From: Ailanthus altissimus
Taxonomy: Eukaryota; Streptophyta; Magnoliopsida; Sapindales; Simaroubaceae
NCBI GenBank assembly: GCA_946807835.1
Contig: OX327695.1
Location: 27,510,501-27,574,500 of the forward strand
Length of the DNA stretch: 64,000 nucleotides
Direction of reading: 5' to 3'
Position numbers and translations under genes: made by a program. This document shows, in pieces, positions 1 to 13,630 of the stretch. Under the pieces are notes generated by a model that was given only the letters and a program-made list of their open reading frames with translations, was not told the origin of the DNA and did not search any database. The first letter of the stretch is position 1. Each line of letters starts with the position of its first letter.

Positions 1-355
1 TGAGAGAGATAACCTAACTCTAATACTATGTGAGAAATTATATTGTTGTTGTAATTCTATGGGTTATAATTATTACATGGTAAGTTTTTATATAGACTTT
101 AAGTTGATATAAATAAAAAAATTAAAGATAAAAAAAAATTAAATATAACACATTAATTTAAATTATAAAAATAGTATTAAATATAATAAAAATTAATTTC
201 TTAATTCCTTATATTTTTAACAGATTTCAAGGGTCATTCGATTTCTCTTCCAAATTTCATTGAGTGCTTGGGCCTATAATTGATGATTATGGATCAAGAC
301 CGTAGCTCATAAAGCTACTCCCCCTTGACCCAACGAAGAGTATAATTATGCGACA
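1..355. other. AT-rich stretch, nothing recognised
   Basis: No gene, RNA or element end was recognised. The sequence is AT-rich up to the start of the tandem repeat. Confidence 0.5.
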
Positions 356-1770
356 GCCATTACCCATTATATTAAACTTGATTTTTTTTATTCAAAAAAA
401 AATTAAAATGACCTAAATTTTTAAATAATATTATCTTTTGGCCACAAAGTAATAGGATAATTTTTATTAATCAAAATAATATAAAATAAACATAATTGCT
501 CTTATTAATAAAATATCTAAAAATAAATACATAAAAAATCAGTTGAGTTTTTAAAAATTTATCTCAAAAAATATATTACAACATTTTATGATAAAATTCT
601 GAAGAAAAATAGAATGTATAAGAAAAAAACCCACAAATCTAAAAATTTGAAAAGTTTAAGATTTTTTTAATAGAAAACTCATCGCGCGAGCATTTTTTGC
701 TTGTTAGAAATGGGATGCACATCCTTAAAAGAAATTTTTTTAATTTTATTACTTTTGTTAAATAATAAAATAATTAATTATTTGTTATAATTATTTAATT
801 TTATTACTTATTTTTATTATTTGTTATAATAAATAATTTTATTAATTGTTTTTTAATTTTACTTATTTAATTATTGATTTATTAGAATATAAAAAAATTA
901 AAATTAAAATAAAAAATTATTTCGCGCACATTTCTCATGCGCGAGAAACAGCACGCGTACGAGCCATTACCCACTATACTTAAACTTGATTTTGAAACAA
1001 TTAAAAATCACCTAACTTTTTAGATGATATTTTTTAAAATCACAAAGTAGTAGGTTAATTATTTTTAGTTAAAATAATACAAAATGGATACAATTGCTCT
1101 TATTGATAAGATATAGACAAACAAAAATATTTTTAAAAAAATCAGTTGAATTTTTGAAAGTTATCTCAAAAAATACTTTCTAATATTTTATGAAGAAGTT
1201 TTAAAGAGAAATAGAGTGGACGTGGGAGAAAAAGTCACAAATCTCGTAAATTTAAAATTTTGAGAATTTTGAAATATTTTTAATTGAAAACTCATTGTGT
1301 GAGCATTTCTCGGGTGCAAGAAATGGCACGTGTCCCTAAAATTATTTTGTAAATTTTATTATTTTTGTTAAAGAATAAAATAATTAATTACTTGTTATAA
1401 TTATTTAATTTTTTACTTCTTTTACTACTTAATATAATAAATAAATTTACTACTTATTTTTTTAAAGTTAATTGTTTAATTATTGATTTAATTAAATTAT
1501 TAAAATATAAAAAATTTAAGAAAAATAAATAAAAAACTATTTCGCGTGCACAAAAAATAGCACTCAAATGGGCTTAATATATAAAAAAATAATAATAATT
1601 TTTAATTTTTAATTACTTTTTATAATTATTTTATTTTATTAATTATAATAAATAATTGTATTACTTGCTTTTAATTTTATTTATTTATTTATTAAATTAT
1701 TAATATATAAAATAATAATAATAATAATAATTTCGCACACAAGAAACGGCTCACGAATGAATAGAGGCAT
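356..1770. repeat. AT-rich tandem repeat, period about 607 bp, 2.3 copies
   Basis: Copy 1 starts at 356 and copy 2 at 963, both with GCCATTACCCA followed by closely matching sequence through the whole unit. A shortened third copy (about 1571-1770) keeps only the last part. Each unit is strongly AT-rich but carries a small CpG-rich island (ATCGCGCGAGCA near 680 in copy 1; a TTTCGCGCAC-type block at each unit end). No coding capacity is visible. It could be a local satellite or the internal repeat of an unrecognised element. Confidence 0.8.
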
Positions 1771-4700
1771 CGCGCCAATTGCATGGGTGCGTCCCATTTC
1801 ACGCGTCTCGCATAACAATACAATTTCACATGGATTTTCAAAATATTGTTTTCTTTTCAATTTAAATAGTTTTTTTAATAATCTTTTAATTTAATAATTT
1901 TGAATAATTTGCTAACTTTTTTCTTCTGAGTGTTTTTTACTTGTAATTGTAATAACTTGTGTTTGTTATTTGATGTAGTCTGTTGTGATATTTAATTACA
2001 ATAAAATTGCATTTTGTTACCATAATTTAACTTAAATTTATCATTCATATATATGAAATGGCTTAAAAGATTTAAATTTAAATCATGCATAAAATTTATT
2101 TATTTATTTTAAGACATGTATCCACAAATCTACAGTCATCTTCTATCTAAAAAATAAATCAGACTTAAAATTAAAATTTAAGACTGACTAAACATAAGGT
2201 ACTCAATTAACATACAAATAAAAATTTTACAATCTCTCATCTGGACCCTCTAAGGGGGCTCACCATTTTTTAATCTAATTACATTAAATTATATTAAGTC
2301 TAATATAATATCCATCCTTAGATCGTAAAACCATCAGCCCTATAGATAATGTGGCATCATAATTTATAACGGAGTGACATGACTCTCTATCACACTGTCA
2401 ACGTATCTATTGAGGCTGAAATCATAAATAATAATTTTCTACTGCATCATTAACTGTTCAATCTTCTATGCAATGCCATAATTATATGATGTGCTATATT
2501 CAAATTACATAGAAAAATAATAACAATTAATGTACATTTTAATACAATAATTAAGCTAATTTGTGAAAAGAGAATGTATTGTTACTTCAGACATTTATGG
2601 GGCTTCTTCTTCATGGATACCCTGAACATCAATATCATATCTAGGGTCAATGAAACAGTCAAAGCGCCTCTTGCTTTATATAACACCATGAGTATGTGGC
2701 AGGTCTACAATATAGCTCTCAGTTGAAATTCTCAAATTTTTTATCAACTGAATGGTCTCATTTCTCTTTTTATTGTTCCTATGGTACTAATTTATGATAT
2801 AATTTTAAAAACTATAAATATTTTAATATTAGATAACACATAATTTTGACACAAGAATTTTAGAATTATATGTTAATGGATTGAAAACATATTAGATCTT
2901 TCTCCAAAATTGTTGCTTCAACATCCATGAGAAAAAGAGTCCCCTTACTTTGTCAATTCAAATAATAGAGAAATAGTCACTATTGTGCTTACCAAAAACT
3001 TCACCACATACCACTATTATCTCATAAATTCATGCCTTAGATAATTAAAAAATATAAATTTTCTTAATAAAAAAATATATTAAGATCAATAATAATCAAC
3101 AAAATTATTACGCTGTTAAAAGTTGTATATAAATTCGTACATATTATATTTTTTTACCTCTTTTGTAATAATTTTTTTTTTTATTTTTGTTAACTTTTGA
3201 GAGGTCGCTTTGTAAAATGACTCATACAAAATGGTCCATGCAAAATTTTTCCTTTGGGTGCCTTACAATTGCACTTTGCAAAACGAAAAATTACATTTTC
3301 AAGACTATTTTTAATTAAATTTTTACTATTTTTTTACATTTTTAACACATTTTTTAAAATAATTTATTCATATTTCACTTATTTGACTCATAGTTTAATT
3401 ATTTACACCCATTTTTTTTTATAAAAACTATTAATTTCATATAAAATTTAAAAAAATTATCAATTATCAACCTTTTTTTCAAATTTAAAGTTAATCACCA
3501 CTATAAAAAATTATTGATAAATGCCGTCTTGATCCACATAATGTCAATTTAAAAGTATTTTTGTAAAGAGAGAGACTGTCCGATTTTGCGAGAAAGAGTA
3601 TTTTTTTAGTGGAGAAGAAGAATAAAACTAGAGATATAATTATTAAATTTTAAAATTTTTAATTATAAAAAAAATTAACTTTTACAATAGCTAAAAAATA
3701 ATATTAACTTAATTTAGCCCCATCAGGCGGAGGGCCCCACAGTGATAAGCTAAAAGGTGAAGATCCACGTTAGCTTGTCCTTTCTAAGATAAGCAATTTT
3801 GCCCCACTGGGAACTTTGTGCATTACAACGCGACCCTTTGCATGTGAAGCGTACCGAAACTGACGAATCCTTATTTCCAAGCAATCACGTGGAATGCCTT
3901 CTGTCTTGTACCTCAATACTATGCACCCTCCTCATCTTGCCATGTGGCACCAACTCTCAAACCCATCACCACGACGATGATTTGAATGGTAAATAGAAAC
4001 CATTATATATTGCTTTTTTTTTTTTTCTTCTTCTTTTCTGATTACCATGGAGTGGGTTCATTATATTGCTTACAGAACAGCTTCTTCACATTGGCTGAAT
4101 AAAAGTCCGTTTGTATTATTACTACAAAGACTCGAACATTATGATCATTGTGGTCCTAATTCATGTATTTTACAAAATTTTCATTTTGTTCAGTTTTATG
4201 AACATCATTGATCATTTCAACGCTCGGCAAGTAGCTGCATGTATTTTAGAGATATATATATATATATATATATCATACGTAGCAAGCTACAGAAAAAAAT
4301 ACCTGTTAAAGAGGTACTAATGAAGGGATGTGTCTCTTCGCAAAGGAATTAAATAGAGATGTGAAAATTAATGACTTGTTTTTTTGGGGGGTGGGGGGTG
4401 TGGGTTGGAAATTCACTTTCATCAATACTTTCAAATCAATAAGCTGAGAAATAGATTGTAAAACATCCAATTTTCACTTCTCTCATTGGCTAAAAGTGTG
4501 TCCATGCTTTCCTCCTGCAAGTTTTTGGAACTCGTCACCGTTGCCATCTATTGTTGGGCAAAGCCTCTCAAGCAAACATTATTAACCAATAACTGCTTAG
4601 CCCTAAATTCAGTGAAAAAGCAATCTTTAATAACGTTCAAGTCTCTCCACGGTGACCTGAGCTTGATTGGTATTTTTTCTTTTGATGTATGTGAAAATGT

Positions 4701-7674
4701 ATGTATAGCCAAAAATAGACTCTACCTAAAATCAGGTCAAAGTTTTAATTGTTCAAATTGACTGTGTAGTAATTAGTAATTAGATTGGCTAAGTTTTATT
4801 TGACTACTCCTAAGGTCAGTTATTAATGGAATTTCTTGTCGGCTCTTTGAAAAATACTCATTTGAACGAGGGCTTCTAAACACATCATAGACTAAACTCG
4901 TGCTACAAATAACCAACTTAAATTAAAGACTTAGAATGAGTTTATTGTTGAAAACCATAAAGGACATAAGAAATCATTTAGTGGTATATTTTGTAGTGTC
5001 CCATCTATGTGAGAATAATTTTATATTTTTTATCTTGAGGATAAGATTTTTTGTCTTTAATATGAATAATAATTTTTAATTTTAGAGATGATTCCTTATT
5101 ATAAGATTTTAAATTGAATCTCTTTTAATAACATATTAAATTTGAGTGTACATTAATAAATCAATATAATATAACGTTTCGATAATTTTTTAATTATTAT
5201 ATTAATATTCTTTGACGTAATATTAATAATTTTATTAATATTCTTTGACGTAATATTAATAATTTTATTAATAAAATTATTCAAATGTTAATATATCTTT
5301 CTCTTTCTGTCTGCAAGCAGACTTTGCGTTCTTTTAAAAGAAAAAAGAAAAACAGGCCTTTCGTGTTAGATTGTAACAACAGGATCACATGGATGAGTCG
5401 AGATTAAAAAAATGATGTCACCCCTTTTTTATTTGTGTAACGTGTTCAATATTATAGTTAAATAGGATAAAAGCTAATGGTCAATTATTAGCTTGGTGTA
5501 TGTGTGTCTTATTGCATGGGGATTGTCGACTGAACAAAGTTAGCTTTAGACGTAAAGTACCTCCATGAACATGCGCTGCTTATGTTAGCCTAACTAGATG
5601 CTAGCTACAATTAGCACCCTTGAAAAGTTAGTGGCTTATTATACGTCATTATTATTAAAAAAATAAAATAAAGGAAGAAGAAGAAAGAGGCTGAGATAAA
5701 ATAAAGATTAACTTCAAGAATATGGATACAAGCAAGTGAATGACAAATGAAGATCATTCGACCGTTGGCTTATATATTTTCTTCTGAACTTATGAGAAAT
5801 GTGTGGTTGTTATTTTTTTTTTCTTTAAATCTTTTTCTAGCCCCTTCTTAATGGACAAGTGATGCCTTATCTATGGTTCTTTTTCTTGCCTTAAAGAAAT
5901 GAGAATAAAAAACGTGCACTCACCGCACCAAATGGTATATTTTATCTGGATCAAGTTCACTGGGGAGAGATTTCAAAATGCAGGTAAATTAAATCTTGAT
6001 TTGAATGGTCACGAGTGGTGTCTGCTAATTTTAAACAAATCAAATTAATTTTTCTAAAAACATATTCGTGTCTATTCACCTAAGACACAAATTCAATTAT
6101 AAATTAATATATAATTAAAAATAAAAATATATTTATCGTGACTTAAACATGTTTAATCGTATTAAACAAATCAAATATTTCAAGTACACGAATTAAATTT
6201 AATATTTTTATTAAATGAATATAATTATAAACAAATGTAATTGTTTATAATCATATAAACAAATTGAAATCAATCTATTTATTTAAATATTTTTAATCGT
6301 ATCGTGTCGTATAATTTATATATTAAATAAATTGCATTATGTTTAAGTGTCCGATTAGTTTACGTAAATGAATCGTATGCAAATATAATGAAATTTTTTT
6401 AATACCATATATTAACATGACATAAAATACGATTTATTTATATAAATTATCATCTTTAAATGCATGTTTCATAGTTTACAGTTGTGACTTTAAACTCATG
6501 CTATTTATAATGTAAAAGAAATAATTATCACTTGAAAGTAAATGAGTGTGTGATAAATACTAACCGTCAAGTAAATATTTTTATAAAATTTAAAATGTTA
6601 ACTAAATCTTAACAAACAAATTTAGAATTAAATTGACTTAATTGTTAGAAACACAACAACTGAAGTATTTACTGTTGTGCATCTACAACAATTAAATAGA
6701 AACATATAAATAACCAAATCTAAATAAATTGTTTTTGCCTGAACTATATCTGGCCGAGCCAATTAATAATAATAACAAAGCGAAGCTTAACGAAACTTTG
6801 TAATGTTGCAAAACTTTGAATCCAAACTGCGTAACATTAACACGTAGCTCCCTTTGAATATTATATCTTAAGACATGCATATTTACACACGTTTTATCTC
6901 TGCTTATATATAAGCAGGCGGGAAAATGATTTTCACCTTTCTCTGTGTCATATAATATATTATAATATATGATACATCTGAATCTTCTGCAACATCTATA
7001 GTCCTAGATTTTATTTCTGGTGATGAGAATAATATTTTATTATTTCATTCACAATCGGTTAACGTCAAGTACAAAAGCACCCTTCTCGATCTGATAAAAA
7101 CCATTGCTTTTATACAAGAAGAAAGCTAAAGCCTAAAGGCGAAATTACAAAAATTCAGTTGGAGCACATCCCATTCTTGTGCAAGCTTATCTGCCATTCC
7201 ACCACCAGTCCCACGTCAATAGTCGACATCACTCTCAGTTTTCTTTTACTTTTTTTGCTTTTACTCTGTAGCTATTGACCAATATCTAACCTAAGGCTGA
7301 TGAACGATGGCAGTCACATCGTACAGCTAAGTAATAACTTTAACCCATGCTTGCTTGGGTCGGGAGTCTGGGACCATCTGAAAATTCACATCGATCATGC
7401 AGTTGAAGGTGAGGCTAATAAGGCTAGGGCATAGTAAATTCCCTAGTTCATTTCGACTTTCAAGTAATGTCTGTATATGCACAGATGAGTGTCCAAAATA
7501 TTCCCTTTCATATATTATATCATTCATTTGTCCGTTTTACAAGAAGCTACTGCTGTAAACTTATTGCACCACTGTTCAATGCCATTGGTTTCGAGTGTCG
7601 TTCATTCCTGTTTGTCTATGAAATTGATTTCAAAGTAAATCAAGAATATTTTCTTATAAGAGAGCTTGTACTTA
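1771..7674. other. AT-rich intergenic stretch, no gene recognised
   Basis: Both strands were read for coding blocks and none was recognised. Short open frames at 3799-3996, 4111-4320, 4486-4761, 6692-6880 and 7327-7527 lack family resemblance and splice context and look like chance. A (TA)n tract lies at about 4250-4275. The 7100-7560 part is less AT-rich than its surroundings and could be an exon or UTR of an unrecognised gene, but nothing supports that directly. Confidence 0.5.
5202..5267. repeat. 33-bp direct repeat, two identical copies
   Basis: Two head-to-tail identical 33-bp units, each starting TTAATATTCTTTGACG, at 5202 and 5235, within AT-rich noncoding sequence. Probably a replication-slippage duplication. 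Confidence 0.85.
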
Positions 7675-7679
7675 TTTTG

Positions 7680-8029
7680 TATTACGAATTTTTAAATAAA
7701 ATTCACTCTTAAAAATTAACTTATAAAGAAAGGGTATCAAAGAATTAATAAATCACCAATTAATCTAATACTTAACCGATATGGGATCTTAACATATCAT
7801 TACGTTTTCGACACCAATATTTATGGCGGCTCACTCTGGGTGGCCCACTCTGGCCTTCTCAAATCGCTCATTCCTCAAGGTGAGCGCCTGTGTGGAGTTA
7901 GCTCTGATATCAAATATTACGAACTCTTAAATAGAACTCACTCTTAAAAATTGACTTATAAAAAAAGGGTGCTTAAAGATTAATAAACCACCAATTTATC
8001 CTATATTTAACTAATGTGGAATCATAACA
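7680..8029 (-). mobile_element. TRIM (terminal-repeat retrotransposon in miniature)
   Basis: Two 115-bp direct terminal repeats (7680-7794 and 7915-8029) enclose a 120-bp interior. On the minus strand each repeat begins TGTTA, runs through a motif like CCCATATCGGTTAAG, and ends near TTCGTAAT, the style of plant TRIM LTRs. Next to the right-hand repeat, minus strand, lies TGATATCAGAGC (7901-7912), a one-mismatch match to the initiator tRNA-Met primer-binding site. Flanks 7675-7679 and 8030-8034 are both TTTTG, an exact 5-bp target duplication. The element encodes no protein and would need enzymes from full-length retrotransposons. The two repeats differ at many positions, so the insertion is not recent. 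Confidence 0.88.
7901..7912 (-). promoter_or_regulatory. TRIM primer-binding site
   Basis: On the minus strand this reads TGATATCAGAGC, complementary to the 3' end of initiator tRNA-Met except for one base, and lies two bases inside the right-hand terminal repeat. It fixes the element's orientation as minus. Confidence 0.75.
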
Positions 8030-8034
8030 TTTTG

Positions 8035-11000
8035 ATGCGATTTAATAAACCTTTTAAATTAGGAAAATATATCAGTAGAAATTTCCTTAAACCCATTTTT
8101 CTTTTCTCATCAACCCAACAGAGCTATGCCTTCAAAATGCCACACAAACAGGATTTATAAGTTGCTTATCAAGAAGAAAAAAATTGTCACAAAATGGAGA
8201 ACGCTTCTTTGATATAAAGGTTCAATTTTATTTACTATTCACAGAAAAAAAATTAACATGTCATTTTCTTGCTTCACAAACAATTCAGTTACACAGTTCT
8301 CTCGATTTAAGAATTAATCTGTCAATTACGTAAAGTGAGATAAGTACTATATGCAAACTTTTGCTGTTCATCCCCACAGATTATCAATTTTTTTTCCTAT
8401 TGAATAAGAGATAATTTATATATCTTTTATCTAATACTCATAAAGAAATTTTCTTCGAATCACATGGATAATTCTAAATATTTTTTAAACAATATAATTA
8501 CATAAATATTTGACATACACTTTTCATGTCAATTAATGCGTCATCAATATGTTTATCATATATATGTAAAGTCGATTTTATTTTTTATCATCAAATACTA
8601 GTTTAAACTTTTAATAAATAGCCAGACAAAAAATATTACAATATAAATTTTATACCACAATATTATAAATATAATATTATTCGGATTTTTTGGTCATGTT
8701 CATTATTAATTTCTTAGTTATTATGCAATAAGCTCGAAAATAAACCCAAAAAGAGAAACTATATACCATAACGGGGAAAGGGTTTATTTTGAACTTTATT
8801 ATTTTTTAAAACAAGTATTACATTAAAAAAAAATTAAATTTGAAAGAATAACAATAATTATAATTGTTAATAACTACTTTTCAATAATTTAAAGAATAAA
8901 ATATTTTATAACCTCTTCTAACTTAAATTAACGGGTGTATAAACTTTATTATTAAGGCAAGCATTTAAACACTATTTTGAACTTTATTATTGAAAACATA
9001 TCTTAAACTTTTTCTGGAGGAAACTTCCTTAATAACGTTTTCTTCTTTCAAACTCGAACGTTATTATCTTTAAAAAAAGAAGACAATCGCATGATAATAA
9101 AACTCCGTATCAAGAATGGACGTCATTTTAGGAAACCATCCCTTGGAAATTTCATTAGATTCCGTACATCCTGTCTTTTTCCTCGCCGAGAGCTCTGTTT
9201 TTTCGTACAACTCTCAGTTTTTTGCATTATGTTTTGACATGGACACGATAACCATACATGTTCAGTGACTCAGTGACTCAGTCAGTGTCCTAGATTTCCC
9301 CCCGAGGACATTCTCGTAAACTCATCCCCCCATGCCCCGGCAACACAAATCCGCGGGGGGCACTCCCTTTTTTTGCTATTTCATTTTTGTATTTCGTTGG
9401 TTATTTGAATTGGGCGAGCGTGAGACCGAGAGAGAGCCATATAAACTCCGATTTTAAAATTTAAAATTTGAAGCACAAACACTTTGAAAAATAAATAAAA
9501 TAAAAATCAAAACAACAAAAGCCTGTGTGGACTAACTTCGTTCTGTCAAATAGCGCAAGCCAATTAGAAGATAACACGTGAGGGAACGAACAACGACTTG
9601 GGGGGGCGGCTGAAAATGACACGGCCTTTTTAGCCGGCTGCTTCCTGCTTGTGCGTGGGCTTTCTCCTCGTCTATGATTTTAGTTTTTACTCGGTAAAAA
9701 AACGTCGACTTTTGGAATCTTTGATACGTATTCAACTTTGTTGCACTACAGCAACTTCTACTGTCTTTTTCTTTTCGCTTCTTATCTTCTTGACCAAAAT
9801 ACTCCCAACAATCAGCCATTATTACACAATGGTCGTCACCCAATTCGAGGACGACCTAGTTATTAGTGAGGTTACATTCTTTTAGAAACAAAAGTGATTA
9901 TAGAAACTTTTCAAAATATTTTCCAACTAATTCATACAAAATATTCAATTCATTGGTGGAGATAAAGGGCTGGAGAAGATTTTATGCGGGGGCACGTTAA
10001 TAATTAGCAGGGAATTAGGAGGTATTATGCTATGACTATGTCAATCGATTTCTTTTATCGAAAGCAAATAATGAAGTTTTGTCCCATGAGAGTAGGAATC
10101 ATTTCAGCTGGGCTACTTGGGGACAAAAGCTGGCATGGTTTCTTTGGCTTGTTATCACTTTCATCTTGCTTTGCTTAGAAGGCATGTGGTATCCGAACTT
10201 TGGTAATTATTATGGGAGGGTACGTTGGTACTTAAACGGTAAGCTTGGTCATTGTATTTGGTTGGACCGGGTTGTCCGAAATAAATTAACCCTCGGCGGG
10301 CACCAATTTGGACTCGACCGTTTTTGATGGCATACCAGCATGTGCCTCGTTCAAACATTTACGATGTTTCTATTTAAATTGAATGACATTTTGGATGATG
10401 AAGCTAAGGAAATTAATTTGAAGTTTATGTTAGATTAGACGCATGAGATTTGGTTAGCAGTTTTATTTTTGATTTCATTGCCTTTCAGAAGTGCTTAATG
10501 GGATAATTCTCATCAGAATTGACATGTATTTACAGATAATTCTTCGTTAGTATAAGTTGTCCCTCTCACGAAATACATGCATGATATTCACAAATAAACG
10601 TAAAACAGGTTGATGGATTGATTTAGTAAAATGTCGTTAGCCTCGATAAAAATGTTGAAGAAATATTTATATAACGCTGAAATAATTTTGTTAGAAGTAA
10701 GATCACAGGGAAGGACTATGAATGCTTGAGAAATGATATTGATCGATTTTCTATAATATTTATCTTTATTCATTCTCTTTTCTCAAAACTCATTTTGATA
10801 TAAACCTTTCTTAAGAGTTTTCTTATAAGCAAGAGTCAAACTTGGTATCTCTTGTACCACTTTTAGAAAACACATTACGAATAGAGATAATTAACTCTCA
10901 CTTACAATTTTAAAATGATAATAAGATGTTTAATAACTCTGAACTCACATTGAAATGGGTGTTTGAGAACATATATAAATTCTCTACTGCTGAATTGATC

Positions 11001-12240
11001 TCATGATTTTTAATGAACTTTTAATAATTTGTGTTTATTTAATTTTAAAAAACATTTTAGACATTAATATGTCATTGAAAAATTTACATAGCAATATATA
11101 TTTAAATTTGATAAGCTAGCAATAAACAAAGATTGTATTTTGGTTAGTTTAAAGGCACGAAAATGCATCTTATTTGTTAGAATTCTTTTCTCATATTTAT
11201 TTATTTTTTGGATACATTTATCACATAAATTTTCAATTTTCAAATACTTATTACATTACAAATTTTAAATTAAATTTGTTGACTTCTACTAAAATTCGAA
11301 CCCTTAACCTAATGTATTTTAACTTAGGCTAGAAGGTACACAAATTATACCGCTAGGGCAATCATTCTTTTTTATAAGTGGTCAAAATAAATTTTGAATT
11401 TTCTAATTTATTTAGGATGATTTAATTAATTTCTTTCCTTAAGGTATAAATTATAACTGAAGAATTTTTTAGTCCATATTCAGATTTGTTTAAATTATTA
11501 AAAACATAGGAGTTGTAGTGTTGTTGACATGAAATTCATATTAAATCCAAATTAGGACCTAAAACGAAATATTTCAATGGTAAGAAGTCTAGTGAAGTGT
11601 GCAATTTATTCAGAAATCAATCATAATAAACAAAACAAAATTGGAAATCTAAGAGCGGGAACAAATGTTAAACGACCAAGACTAGCGGCGCCCAACGCGC
11701 TGTTAATCACGTAAATAAATTAGTCAAAAGAGCTGGGCCAAATGAGTCCTCCTCGTTCCTCAAACAAGAAAAGTAAAACCTGAAAAGAAAAAATCAAAAT
11801 TATGCTGCCGGTTTCACTTCATAGGTCTTCACGAACTCCATTTTTGTTAGGCCGGGCAAAACGTCAAACCCCCATCTTTCAAAAAAATTCAAAAAAACAA
11901 AAGCACTTAAAATTCTACTACTACCACCCCCTGCTCACAGGGACAGAGTACGGGTTACTTAGCAATGGTGCCAAAACCAACCAAGAAAAAGAACATTAAT
12001 ATCCAGTAATTTTAAAAGAAGGGTAAATTTAATTCCTTGTAAATTCAGACAATATCTATATATATATATATATAATTATGACAAAGTACGTTATAGGTAA
12101 AGTATTTATAAATTATAAATATACTGATAACGTATGAAGGAATAGATGCATATACGGTACAGAGTTGACATGATATACGGAAAAGTAAAAGTAAAATTAG
12201 AAGAGAGAGATAATCAGATAAATAACGAGGAAACGGCACT
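8035..12240. other. Intergenic stretch between TRIM and GATA gene
   Basis: Mostly AT-rich. A less AT-rich island at about 9240-9860 contains C-runs, G-runs and CACGTG (about 9576). Open frames on both strands there (9532-9843 minus, 103 codons; 9649-9885 plus) overlap antisense and resemble no family I recognise. A further 82-codon frame at 10079-10327 is also unrecognised. The rest up to the GATA promoter holds nothing recognisable. A (TA)n tract lies at about 12056-12076. Confidence 0.45.
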
Positions 12241-12397
12241 TTTAGTATAAGCCACGGACGCTTTCAGCCCTCATTCAATGCTTTACCAAACTCACCACCC
12301 CAATTTCTTCCAATTTCACATCTTCAACTCCATAACCATTCCTCTTTCTGCAACCACCTCAACTTCTGTTTTATCTTCTTCCTCTTCTATTGTTCAG

Positions 12398-12538
12398 GTA
12401 TATATTTTATGTTTATTCACTCCTCTTCTTTAGTGGGTGCTTGCGAAGAAGAATAAGATAGTAAAAGAAAGCTTTTTGTTTGTTGTGGTGGGGGGTTTTT
12501 CGTGTTATAAATTTTGTTGGTTTTGTGTGTGTTTTTAG
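12398..12538 (+). other. 5'-UTR intron of the GATA factor gene
   Basis: A pyrimidine-rich leader ends ...TTCAG|GTATAT at 12397/12398. A T-rich acceptor ending TTTTTAG at 12538 lies three bases before the start codon at 12542. This predicts a 141-bp leader intron. A weak TATAAG sequence at about 12246 could be the core promoter, which would give a leader exon of roughly 120 bp. Leader introns are common in plant transcription-factor genes. Inferred from splice signals only. Confidence 0.65.
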
Positions 12539-12541
12539 GAA

Positions 12542-13630
12542 ATGGAATGCGTTGAAGCCGCTTTAAAGACCAGTTTAAGGAAGGAAATGGCCCTGAAACC
12601 CAACCCACAAGTGGTTTTAGATGATATTTGCGCCGTGAATTTGCAAGTTGTTGATGACTTTTTCGTTGACGACCTTCTTGACTTCTCTAATGAGGACGGT
12701 GCCCTTGAACCACAAGAGCCCCAACAAAAAGACGAACCAAAGAAACAAGGCTTCTTTGTTTGTTCTCCCAAACAAGAACAGCACGAAGAGGATAATAACT
12801 TGGACGAAAGTTTCAATTTTGACGATTTGGGGCCCATTCCAGCCAGCGAACTCGCCGTCCCGGTACTTTATTTTCGTTACTCTCTGTTAAAAGTCAATTT
12901 TCGTAGGGGTATTTTCTAATTAAAGGTAACATTTTTACAGGCGGATGATGTCGCGAACCTTGAATGGTTGTCTCATTTTGTTGAGGATTCTTTCACGGAG
13001 TTCTCAGCACCATTTCCCGCCGGAGGTTTGCTGCCGAAGCCGAAAGACAACATCTCTGAACCCAAAACACCGGTTTTAGCAAGCCCCTGTTTTAAGACCC
13101 CGGTTCCAGCCAAGGCCAGAAGCAAGCGCACTAGAACCGGCGTCCGAGTCTGGTCTCTTGGGTCGCCTTCTTTATCAGACTCATCCTCAAGTTCAACTAT
13201 TTCCTATTCTTCAAGCTCTTCAAGCCCTCGGCTTCTTAACATTAACTCCGGTTCAGTGGGCCGCTTGGGACCGGCTGAACAGTTTTCTGGCGAAAAACTG
13301 CCGAGGAAAAAACCGAAGAAAAAAGCTGTATCGGAGGGGTTCAACGGCGGAGGTGGGACCCTCTTCGCACGGAGGTGCAGCCACTGTGGCGTCCAAAAGA
13401 CCCCACAGTGGCGAACCGGGCCGCTTGGGGCCAAGACTCTGTGCAACGCATGTGGGGTTCGTTACAAATCTGGCCGGCTCTTTCCTGAGTATAGACCGGC
13501 ATGTAGCCCGACTTTTTCTAGCGAACTGCATTCGAACCACCACCGTAAAGTGCTGGAGATGCGTCGGAAGAAGGAACTGCCGGTCCAGGCCGAACCCGGT
13601 TTGACTCCACCGGTTGTGTCCAGTTTTTGA
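12542..13630 (+). CDS. GATA-type zinc-finger transcription factor, GATA5-like (two coding exons)
   Basis: Coding exons 12542-12862 and 12941-13630 are joined in phase by a 78-bp GT/AG intron, giving 336 residues. The N-terminus starts MECVEAALK, followed by an acidic region containing [10 protein letters not shown]. The junction reads [23 protein letters not shown], a signature of plant class-A GATA factors of the GATA5/6/7 group. Two basic patches ([17 protein letters not shown]) are likely nuclear-localisation signals, separated by a Ser-rich stretch. The finger is C-X2-C-X18-C-X2-C with Cys 253, 256, 275 and 278, followed by the conserved basic tail ([24 protein letters not shown]). The family are nuclear DNA-binding proteins that recognise WGATAR sites. 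Length and layout match the family, and no damage is visible. The start is the first ATG after the leader intron, and its N-terminus matches relatives. Confidence 0.95.

Noticed and set aside
9532..9885. Possible gene on either strand (103 and 78 codons)
   Set aside because: Antisense overlap, no recognisable domain and no splice context; treated as chance.
10079..10327. 82-codon frame with a hydrophobic stretch (LWLVITFILLCLEG)
   Set aside because: It matches no family I know and has no gene context; one hydrophobic segment is not enough.
12535..12890. Antisense and out-of-frame ORFs over the GATA gene
   Set aside because: The GATA frame has family motifs, splice sites and a signature across the exon junction; the others have none.
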